Positions 54,971 through 64,000 of a stretch of 64,000 nucleotides of DNA are shown piece after piece (position 1 is the stretch's first letter; the number at the start of each line of letters is the position of its first letter). This stretch comes from Epiperipatus broadwayi (Eukaryota; Onychophora; Udeonychophora; Euonychophora; Peripatidae). Below the pieces are notes generated by a model. That model had not been told where the DNA came from. It was given only the letters and a program-made list of their open reading frames with translations, and ran no database searches. Both the position numbers and the translations under genes were made by a program. Location: contig JAQFVV010006642.1 of assembly GCA_028023455.1 (NCBI GenBank), positions 498,001 through 562,000 on the forward strand, given 5' to 3'.

Positions 54971-56555
54971 GTATTTTTCTATGTACTTTCGATTGTTAAT
55001 AATAAATCTCAGGTCATTTCATGTATTTCATAAAACAAAAACTTTTGAGTAAGGTCATTATTCTCTGTTTTTCAATTATCTGGTGCCATCAGTGGTAGTC
55101 TAATGTTTAAAATGACCTGGTAACTATTAGGTTTATGAATACAGGCTTTAAAGAGATGCTTTAACCGCATTTGTCAACGTCAACAATCAGAATTTATTCT
55201 GACTGCTCTACTTTTACTTTTAAAAGCAAGATTAGTGAATGGTTTACAGACATATAGACTATTATTCTCAATTGAAAATAGTTTATTAATACTTCCACAA
55301 TCAGTTACTTCACTAACACCATAATTTTCCTCTCTAATACTTTTTTATTTAATTTCTATTTTTTTAATTAAGATGGCTACTTTTATCAACATATGATCTT
55401 CCACATTCACATAATATTTCAGGAAGGCAGATCATATTTGTAGGCACATATTAGTTTAGGTTTTGCAGTGCATAAGATTAGAGACTACTGTTTCTGACAA
55501 TAGAATAAATGAGCATCTAATTATAGAAACAAAACCACAATCATTTTTCAGAAAACTTCTAGATATTTCATTGATTCTAAAAATATAATTGATAATATAT
55601 TTAAACTAAATTTCACATTTCTATGATTTATCTAAAATATGAGAGAACATGTTCAATTCAGATCTATTGTTTAGTTTTGAAATTCACCTCATCAAAATTT
55701 CTTGAGTCTCAATGTTAATTCTTTGTCATGGATTTTAAGAAATTTGTGAAGTTAATTTCCATGAAAATATAAAAAAAAATGACAAATTTCATTTGCCTTG
55801 GTTTGGAAAAGTTTTTCATAAATGTGTCAAATAATGTAACATTATCTATGGCAAAAAAACATTAAATGAAGATGATAAATATCAGAACAATTCTTGCTAA
55901 TGATAAGGTAATAAAACATTGAATTGTATATCAATATCTGTCACTGCTGTTATCCACCATCAGAAATATTTACATAAAAGGGCTCGAAATGCCAATAGTA
56001 CATTATTCCATCTTCCCCACATGTCGACTTTATTATATTGATATTGCATTTGTTATATGGACATATAGTGAATTATACAGAAATTCTGAATATCTGCATC
56101 ATATTTTCTTCAATTAAATTCAGAATCAAATTAGAAGAACAAAAAAAAATCTGAATTATTATATATTCTTATGAGAAGACTCCCTCATGAAAAAATAAAA
56201 ACTACATTTTACAGAAAATCCACATACAAAAGCCTTAATACTTAGCATATAGACTGATATATGATACTAACACAAAATATGGAATTATATCACTATAAAA
56301 CAGAGTAAACAGAGTTTGTTCAGAAGCCAGTGATGTAGAAAAAAACCTGTATGTAGTAAATTTTATAAAGAAATGGTTGTTCATAAGTAGTAATAAGAAA
56401 ATCTTAAATAAACAACAAAAAATATATACAAGCCACTATAGGTAATATCATATATATTCATATGTATTATGGATAGACAATAAAAAATAGCTGTCTGGGG
56501 TTTGCAGTATTACACCATTGCATTAAATTATTACGTGCGGTATCAGATGTTTGTA
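54971..56555. other. Non-coding stretch
   Basis: No supportable gene. Parts of 55140-55360 can be translated with few stops but show no motif I recognise. The rest is AT-rich without visible repeat structure. Confidence 0.5.
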
Positions 56556-57232
56556 AAAACTTCAATCTCTTCATATCCCTTTCTATAGATATATCTGGGT
56601 CCATTCAGGAATCTCTCAGCAATTTTACACAGAACTTCCCTTTCCATTCACCACCCCAGTTTTCCCATATTCTTCTCTGTACCACTCCATTTCATTTCCA
56701 CAACATAATTTTTGTCAACTTCATGACTTTTATATCCAAAAATCCCTTATCTTTTCCAAAGTCCAGTACAAAAACCAATAAGCCACTTTCTGTATAACCA
56801 CTTTGTTCATATTTATTCTTCCACAATTTCATTATGTGTTCCCTTTCTGCTTTCAGATATTTACATTCAATTAACAGATGCCTAATATTGTCTATGCCTT
56901 CCTTACACAACTTTCAGACTAAATCACCCATATTTTTCCATTTATGTGTATATTCTATTATTGCTAAAGATCCTGTTTGAGCCTTAAATAGTAAATTACT
57001 TTTTATCATAAATTAACTCACACCCAATATTCTGTTAACTTCTATAAATATTTAAACTCCTTTTACTCTCCATACTAGCTCTCCATCTCTTCAACCCCCT
57101 ATTCTTTATTAAAGCATCTATTCTTCTATCCCATTCCTTAACACCATAATACTCAACAATTCTCCTAACACAATCATCTCACCTTTTTTATAAGTATACT
57201 GACATAAATTCCTTATCTAAATCTTCTGCATT

Positions 57233-58021
57233 TCACATTACCTTTCTCACCCATCTTATTGTCTGCCCTTTATTCATAACCCAATTAAATACTATTTTGG
57301 CTATTCTTTTATTATCCATAAACTGCAATCTAATGAATATTTTCCTTTTGCTTTTTGAATCTCTCATATAAAAACTTGACCATCCCATTTCTCCTTGAAT
57401 TGCCTCCTTTGCTGTCCACATTTCTGCATTTAAAGTATGTCTTCCTACTTCTCTTTGAACTTTTTCTAAGTAATCAAACATCCCGTTACAAACACATAAT
57501 GCATCATTATTATATGTTAACCCTGCTACTACCACTTCCTTCCATACAATTCTAGCTTCATCATATTTATTATATGAGAACACTGCTAATTTCTTTATCG
57601 ATTTCTTTCTTTTCTTTGCTTCATTTATCTTTTTTTTCTCCCATTCATCCAAGCAATTTCTCTGATTACTTAAGATGATTCCCAAATAGTTATATCTATT
57701 CACCACACTTACCTTTATATCTTCCAGTAAAAATTCTCTGTCTTCTTTTTCCCCAATATTAATCATAATTACTTTTGATTTTTCTTCACTAAATTTAATT
57801 CCCATCTCTTTACCCACCTTTGCACATGTCTTCAGAATAACTTCTATATCTTCTCTTCTTTTTGCACACACAAAAAAAACATCATCCATAAATAAAAGAG
57901 CTGACAATGTATATACTCCATTGCCACCTATTAATGATATTTCTACCCCTCTTCTTAGTCTTTCTATTGCTCTCTCCATTTCTCTCAAATACAACAAAAC
58001 AAAATAGGTGACAAAGGACAT
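57233..58021 (-). pseudogene. LINE-Z reverse transcriptase, palm/thumb part
   Basis: The 262-codon frame carries motif C as LLFMDDVFFV, with both catalytic Asp residues and Met-Asp-Asp in place of Ala-Asp-Asp. KFSEEKSKVIMI and YNYLGIILSN follow, the usual downstream RT segments. Later the LEKVQREVGRHTLNA...QGEMGWSSF region corresponds to the start of LINE-Z copy 1. The first residues are out of frame with motif B in the neighbouring frame. It ends at the conserved WVRKVM, where copy 1 continues. Confidence 0.7.
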
Positions 58022-58275
58022 CCTTGCATTAGTCCCATCCCATTTTTAACTTTAACTGATTCTATATTCCCTAATTGATATGTGTAGTAATTATTTTTAT
58101 ATAATTTCTTAATAATATCCACTAAAGCTCCATCCATTCCAAAATTTACTAAACTTACCCATAATTTATTTCTATTTACTCTATCATACACCTTCTTTAT
58201 ATCTATAAAAACCATATATAAGTAGTTAATCAAGCTCCCTCTAGTGTTAAGTTTTGTCCTCTGACTGGGACACAT
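57985..58275 (-). pseudogene. LINE-Z reverse transcriptase, motifs A and B
   Basis: The 96-codon frame includes motif A, VFIDIKKVYDRVNR, with its catalytic Asp, and motif B, MGLMQGCPLSPILF. A frameshift in the segment after PILF moves the rest of the RT to the frame described at 57233-58021. Nothing upstream on the minus strand continues the protein, so the insertion is 5'-truncated at about 58277. Confidence 0.7.
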
Positions 58276-58277
58276 AT

Positions 58278-59189
58278 TTTAAATATAATAAATGTAGGAA
58301 AAATTATACAAAAAATAATAATTTTGATTAATAAAATTTAATAACATAAAAGAATCTCTCCTTTGTTATTCAATACAAAATTATATAAAATTAATAATCC
58401 CTTGTAAAAACTCGTTCTACTGTTGATGCCAAAATTAAAGAAAACTTCTTTAATAAAAGTTCATAATTATCCTGATCGATCAGTGGGTCAACTTTCTTCA
58501 GGTGGTCAAAGTTCTTATATGCTTTTTTTTGCTATTACTGGTATGAATTCTTCATTTGTTCCATTGGCTTTCTTTTGATTTCCTCGGCTAGCTCGATACA
58601 TCCTTCATTCTCTTAGTTGATATTTGCTCAGATAGCTCCAGGTGTGAAAACGAAATGTAATTCTATGAGGGAAAATTCCGATGTTTCTTAGCCAAAGAAC
58701 ATTTCCTTGCCACTATTTAATGTTATATTTTAATTTCTCTCCAAGGTGCTTTCAATATACAAGCCCAAGTCCAAATGCCAAGTATGTAAACAAAAGGAAA
58801 CTCCGTTATATATATATTACGAAAAGGATTCACACCTATCGATTTATTTTTGGATACATTCTTACAGTTCTAATTTTTGTGCTTTTTTAGTTATTTCTTT
58901 TTTTTTAATTAGTGAAAAAAGTTCTGGTTCAATTAGCATAATAGATTACAAAATACTTTTAATATCTGAAGTTTCAACAATAGAGCTTATTGCTAAAATC
59001 TATACAGTACTTTTTTCTCCCCCCAACCCATGCTTTTTTACGAATTTACGACCAAAAAAATTTTTAGTAAAAAGAAATCTCAAGTTTTTATTTTAGCTCA
59101 AGATTTAATTAATTTATAAGTAAGTAAAAAAAAAAATCCCATCAAAAAAATGCTGATTTCTTCAAGATAAAGAAAAAAACTACTTAAAA
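58278..59189. other. Non-coding stretch
   Basis: No recognised gene. Open frames at 58681-59096 are short and have no domain. Confidence 0.5.
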
Positions 59190-59282
59190 AATAGCGTTAG
59201 TGGTAGAGTTGTCAGCACAGCCACCTTACAAGCATTTGTCCCGGGTTCGCTTCCCTGCCGATGCTTTGACACATGAAAAAAA
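59190..59282 (+). mobile_element. Short tRNA-derived SINE, second copy
   Basis: It has an A-box-like TAGCGTTAGTGG (from about 59192), a B-box GGTTCGCTTCC at 59244-59254, and a tail GCTTTGACACATGAAAA like the SINE at 20618-20731. The middle has diverged. No clear target duplication was seen. Confidence 0.6.
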
Positions 59283-60753
59283 CGTTATTTTAAAATAATG
59301 TAATAAGTATGCACTTTTAATAAAAAAAAATTGATATATGTGTTATATGGAGGTGAGAGAAAATACTCTCTCAATATAATATTTTTTAAAAATCCCCTCA
59401 GTGTGTTTTTAAAATTTTGTGTCCATCCCCCCGAGAGATAAATTTTAAAAAATAAGTGTTGTTTTTGCTTAGCGTTTATTTTCTACATAAACCAGTCTTT
59501 CCTCACCATGCTTAAATCAGGACTTTAATCTATTGTATTTAATTGCTGGTGGTTAAAAAATGAGATTGTAGCTTCCCCCTGCGATAGATAATAAATGTGT
59601 ACAATTCAATTGATAAATTATAATTCAGGCGGCCAATAGATTAACACCTTGATTTATATATATAAAAAAAATTCTAAGCATAAGCGTACACTTATGCTTT
59701 TAAAATCGATCATCACAGGAGAATGCACAGAGATTTTTAAAGCGTAAGCTCTGAAGAGTTATTTATAATTTAACTGTTACGATGTAACACAATATTTTGA
59801 GTAAAATTATTTTCCTCTCTTCTTCTGTTGCTTGCTTAACCAGTGATGATGTAGGCTATTCTGTCAATGGTCCAGTTGATTAAAACGTCACCTTAAATTG
59901 AATATTCATGAATCAAAAGGTCTAAGTTTAATTCCTGTGCTAGTGCTGTATTTTCACTGGTCAATGCCTGAACATCTGTAGGAGAAAGAATAATATCACT
60001 CACTTATGAATATACTAACCTGTGTGCTATTACTGACTGTTGATATATTTAAAAAAATTAAGTAAAGTTTGAATTTTTATGAAAATAGTTAACAATTAAT
60101 ATTAAATGGTGATTATAATCCCACATAAAATTACTACTAAAATATCACCATCATAAACTTTTAGACAAAGGCTTTAAGTAGCCCTGTAAGTCTTTCAACA
60201 TTTTTTCATTGAATAACGATGAGGAAAAAGATGTTAAGTCTAATTTTCAGTGACTATTAGAACATTTTTCTGTTGCTAGATATTCAATTACAAACCAGAA
60301 ATGAAGAGTTACCTGCATAATTATAAGATAAATATATAAATATAAAATCCTGTCTAATTTATTGATCAGGATTCAAATTCAGGTCTTAAACGCAGCAGAT
60401 AAATGTGCGACCTTTCTTTAATTGCTCAAATAAAATTTTCCATTTCTGACATTTTTTTTTTTTTTATATTTATCAATTAATCCTGTCAATTTTACTATAT
60501 TGCAACTATATATCGGGGCAGAAATCTTAGCATGCATTTTTCGAAAAATTCTTCCCTCTTCAGGTGACTAAATGATATCAACATCAGAATCTTCATAGCC
60601 CTGTTTACACGTCATTGATAATTTACCCCTCCCACTTTGCGTGAGAGTGATCGTAAGCAAAATGGGCTGGTTTCTATCCACTATATATATATATAAAACA
60701 CTCAATTTCGTATCATTATTAGTTTAATTTAAAATAATTAGTTTTACATTAAA
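59283..60753. other. Non-coding stretch
   Basis: AT-rich; I see no gene or repeat that I can name. Confidence 0.5.
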
Positions 60754-61038
60754 TTATCATTATTATCAACCATTATCAATCCACTGCAGGATGAAAATCT
60801 CTCCAAGTTCAATCCATCTCCGATCTCTAGCCTCTCTTCTCCACATCATCCCTGCATACTTTTTTATTTCATCCATTCATCTCACATGTAGTCTATTTCT
60901 GGGTCTTTTACAATCTCTTGGAATATAGTTTAGGATTTCAATATCTATTATCATTCCTTCTAGCAATATGTCTAGCCCAATTCCACTTCAGTCTTTTAAT
61001 TCGTTCAACAATTACAGTAACACCTGTTTGTTCTTTTA
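60754..61038 (-). mobile_element. RTE-like LINE copy C, 3' fragment
   Basis: On the minus strand this matches the last 285 bp of RTE copy B. It includes the codons for the terminal VRWMDEIRK-like and FILQW-like regions and the (ATT/GAT)n tail, which lies at the left end (60754-60770). It is a strongly 5'-truncated insertion. Confidence 0.8.
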
Positions 61039-61198
61039 CGGTAAATACTTTTTAATTAATTAGCTGATTTGTATACCTTAGTTGTACTCATTTGCTTATA
61101 TATATATATGCTAAAAATCTAATATTATTTTTACTCTTTTTAAAATAAACATTCATGTTTTAAGTAATGACTTTTTGCTTTAATTTTAAAGCAATATA

Positions 61199-61362
61199 CG
61201 TAATTATATTATTGAATATTTGTAAATACAGTAACTAAATAATTAAAAAAATGTATCCACTTCGGAGCGCTTTCGATTATCCCAGTAATCGTATTTTATC
61301 CACTTAGGAACGCTTTCGATTATTTAGTTACTGTATTTACAAATATTCAATTATATAATTAT
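61199..61362. repeat. Inverted repeat enclosing a duplicated GCGCTTTCGATTAT-type motif
   Basis: Arms of about 44 bp (61199-61242 and 61319-61362; GAATATTTGTAAATACAGTA and its complement) surround two direct repeats of about 26 bp. These are ATCCACTTCGGAGCGCTTTC and ATCCACTTAGGAACGCTTTC, each followed by GATTAT. A related TCGAAAGCGCTTAGCCACAT occurs at about 20465. It looks like a small non-autonomous DNA transposon. Confidence 0.65.
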
Positions 61363-62887
61363 ATATTGGAAGAGTACATGTACGTATGTGAATATTTAAA
61401 CAGGCACACTTATATACAGAGCAATAAATAGCGTATTTCTACCAAACCAATCGAGGCTGGTTTCGTTAGTCTTTTGTTTAATAAGTGTATCAATAATGAT
61501 TTGTATTAATATAAAATATAATATGTTATATGTCAGGTCAACGCAAAAAAATTGGAAGTAGATTTTTTTTTTACAACAAAAAAATGAGGTTAACTTTTTA
61601 TTTTAAATATGCTAATAAAGTATCTATTTGTTTCATATTTAATACCTGCAAAATGTTTTTTTTTATGGAATACAAAATTGTTAAACATTCGTATCAATTA
61701 GCATAAAAACACGTGATTATTAATAATACATTTTCATGACATTTTTTTATGGTTTAGAATCGTTTTTGAAAATATCTTTGTATCATAGTGATATATATAT
61801 ATATTAATAAAAGAATTTCTATAAATATATGCAATATAAATCTAAATTATTCTTTGTAAAGTAGAATGACTTTTAATAACATCAAAAGATTTTGAGTTTG
61901 ATTTATTTCCCTCCTCTACGATTCAGAAATATTTTGTTTTGTATTTACATCTAAATTAATACACACATATTTTTATTAATTCATAGACTAAATTAAGTAA
62001 AATAAAATTTAAAAAGTGTTTTTATTTTAGCTTTTTAGCAAATTTTTATTAAATCGTGACGTATTTTACCTCAGATATTACAAGTAACATATAGATATAA
62101 ATTATTCATGTTTTTTTTATTAGTTTCTGCAATAACCTTTATAAATATTTTTTTAAAATTCAATATGAAGGTGAGTTTTTTTATTTACTGATTTAAAAAT
62201 ATTTAATTTGTTAAATTTGTTAAACTATCTATTAGAAAGTTATAATTTTGATTTTTTTTTTTATTTGAAACGAAACTCTTGGATTTCTATTCGAAATCTT
62301 CGATTATTGTAAACAGGGCAAACTTGTAATGGCCACACTATATACACTTATTATTGTATTTGATATTACCGGGCATTTTGGCATTTTATATCTACTGCAA
62401 AAACATGGAAAGGCAGTCCATCAGAATGCATTTACTAGTAAATTTATTGTTTTTCTTTCTGACTCCAATACCTCTAATTAGTACTAGGATAATTTAAAAT
62501 ATCTCATAAATTTTATCTTAGGTAGAATGAATGCAAGCATATATACATGAAATCTGATTTTTTTATATTTACAGGCATGACAATTATATAAATATAAACA
62601 TATTTAATCTTACATAATTATAACATTAATTCCACCTTCTTTAGTATCTATATAGGTAACTAATCCTTAGATTTTTGATTTAAACAATTTATTTTTAGTT
62701 TTTTCTCATTTCCTGAAGGCAATAATCATGAACCTGAGAGTTTTAAAAATACTCTGGTTTTGAACTTAGACTAACATTTGATAACGATTTTCATTTAGTT
62801 TTCTATAACTGTAAATTTATATATGAAGAAAGAGTGTCAAAAATAGGGCAGAAAAGATGTGTTTAGGGGCAACTAAATTAAGAAATA
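61363..62887. other. AT-rich non-coding stretch
   Basis: No supportable gene. Around 62840-62880 a few codons resemble the RTE C-terminal region (EKMCLGATK), too short to call. Confidence 0.45.
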
Positions 62888-63070
62888 GGCTTATACTTTA
62901 TTAAATGGCACTGAAAAGTGGAATGAAATTTATTTTGAAAACCAACATTGTAGAGAATGATGGTATATCAGAGATGGTGACAGGATCAGTTATTCATCTT
63001 AATAAAAAAATAATCAAATGCGAATAATCTAAAAACATACCCCATAATGTTCTCATTGTGATAGAGAAGG
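62888..63070 (+). mobile_element. RTE-like LINE copy D, left part (old)
   Basis: It aligns with RTE copy B at about 49978-50170: the NIVEIDGVSDRVARLVIQL-type region is readable as NIVENDGISEMVTGSVIHL, with stops. It breaks off at TTCTCATTGTGATAGAGAAG, and the continuation is found at 63365. Confidence 0.6.
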
Positions 63071-63076
63071 GGTTTT

Positions 63077-63362
63077 TAATTATCATTTTTTACCATTATT
63101 GATCCAAAACAGAATGGTTTCTCCGAGTTTAATTCGTTTGTCATCCGATTACCAGCTTTTCCTCTCCACATCTCACCAGACAATTTGTTTATCTCATCCA
63201 TTCATCTCACATATGGAAGTTTTTAAAGTCATTTTTGTCTTTTAGGAATCCAAAAACTTCAAATATTCATCCATTATCTTCTTTTTCAAAAATATTTCCA
63301 GCTCAACCTAGTTTCGATCTTTTAATTTTGTTAACATCAATATGTTTCTTTCTTGATCCAAT
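63077..63362 (-). mobile_element. RTE-like LINE copy E, 3' fragment inserted in copy D
   Basis: This minus-strand segment matches the 3' end of RTE copies B and C (terminal region plus an ATT/ATC-rich tail at the left end). It lies exactly between the two halves of copy D. Divergence is higher than for copy C. The open frame 63235-63423 on the other strand is not a gene. Confidence 0.6.
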
Positions 63363-63364
63363 AG

Positions 63365-63565
63365 ATATGCAAAATGATTTTAATCCGACCAACAACATTT
63401 ACAATTATCATAAAAGATTTTGATATTAGAATTGAAAAAGTATTAAAAGGTAAAAATATTTTGTTAAATTTGATTGTAAAAACAAATATGAGAGAAAAAG
63501 ACTTGTTAAATTTTCAGGAAAAATTCTGTATATTATGCATTTATTCTTTGAAAAAAGTCTGAAAC
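63365..63565 (+). pseudogene. RTE-like LINE copy D, right part (endonuclease remnant)
   Basis: IIIKDFDIRIEKVLKG to FCILCIYSLKKV is a decayed version of [16 protein letters not shown] to [12 protein letters not shown] in copy B (50239-50403). The catalytic GDFN has become KDFD. The left half of the same copy ends at 63070. Confidence 0.6.
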
Positions 63566-64000
63566 AGAAATTAACATAAAACCATGCAAATAAAGCTACA
63601 ATAGATTTTGGATTATCTTTTGTATAATCTACTAAACTAACTTTTATTCGAATTCAGTTATTACATCTCTAACTGTTTAATGAAAGAGTGTGTGTTGACA
63701 GAGTATAATATATATATTAACATTTATCTATTTTAACTATCCTGTGCTGAACTATAATAACTATAGATTGTTAAGTATTTTAAATATTAAACACTTTGTC
63801 CTAGACAAGTGTGAAAACTTTTATAAGTTTTGTAGCCACTAATAATTTATTATACTTATATAGCATATATTATATTATGATGATCATAATGAGTAGTAAT
63901 TGGATTGCAACAATATAGTAAGTCTCAACTTTTAATTATTAAATACTTGAAAACCACAACATAGGGATAGTAACCCACCAAAACATTCATGTTCCAATTT
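63566..64000. other. AT-rich non-coding stretch
   Basis: No gene or nameable repeat seen to the end of the window. Confidence 0.5.

Larger units (their letters stand above)
56556..58277 (-). mobile_element. LINE-Z copy 2 (5'-truncated)
   Basis: This minus-strand fragment encodes RT motifs A to C, the connection region and the C-terminal zinc cluster, then ends near 56556. The RT pieces lie in two frames, 57985-58275 and 57233-58021, joined by a frameshift. The C-terminal piece is 56692-56910 after further stops. The parts shared with 630-1487 are QGEMGWS, LQFMDNKRIAKIVFN and LLIECK. The 5' truncation removes the endonuclease and RT fingers. Confidence 0.75.

Noticed and set aside
58681-59096. 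Two overlapping plus-strand frames of 69 and 116 codons
   Set aside because: No motif is present, the starts are weak, and composition matches surrounding non-coding DNA.
1-64000. CRISPR array, bacterial operon or phage-type defence system
   Set aside because: No regularly spaced repeats, ribosome binding sites or bacterial gene families are present; the window is eukaryotic and transposon-rich.

Overview
This is eukaryotic, probably invertebrate-animal, intergenic DNA. It is strongly AT-rich and full of transposable elements from families typical of metazoans: an RTE-like LINE, two further LINE families, an L1/Tx1-like LINE, GIY-YIG Penelope-like elements (PLEs), a long-LTR Ty3/gypsy element, a ZBED5-like hAT transposase and short tRNA-derived SINEs. 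I found no host protein-coding gene, rRNA, functional tRNA or CRISPR array. Nothing in the sequence fixes the taxon.

Layout. 0-3.7 kb: a broken LINE ORF1 with CCHC zinc knuckles, apparently interrupted by a 3' fragment of a second LINE (here LINE-Z). 3.7-13.4 kb: AT-rich DNA with small inverted repeats and SINE-like pieces, no gene. 13.46-14.21 kb: a palindrome of about 755 bp with a long (TA)n tract in one arm and a PLE-terminus motif in both arms. 15.5-20.1 kb: a decayed PLE (+) cut in two by an L1/Tx1-like RT fragment. 20.3-41.9 kb: a nested stack. LINE-B copy 1 (-) and its flanking module R were hit by a SINE, by a PLE fragment, and by an RTE copy; the RTE copy was then hit by a Ty3/gypsy element with 1.9-kb LTRs. 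LINE-B copy 2 follows, with a tandem SINE-like repeat (S2) between the copies. 42.9-43.5 kb: a possible lone LTR. 45.4-48.7 kb: an IS1595/Merlin-like small ORF and a hAT pseudogene carrying an S2 insertion. 48.9-55 kb: LINE-B copy 3, interrupted by a nearly intact 3.3-kb RTE copy, then a third R. 56.6-58.3 kb: LINE-Z copy 2 (-). 59-64 kb: a SINE, RTE scraps and AT-rich DNA.

The genes do not form a pathway. They are retrotransposon and transposon proteins at different stages of decay, and the order of insertion can be read from which element interrupts which. The youngest large event is the Ty3/gypsy insertion: I counted about 11 substitutions and 3 indels between its LTRs by eye. The most unusual structures are a 77-nt inverted repeat just inside both gypsy LTRs, the PLE-related palindrome, and the head-to-tail junction between LINE-B and module R. 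All homology calls rest on my reading of motifs and on comparisons between copies within the window; no database search was run.
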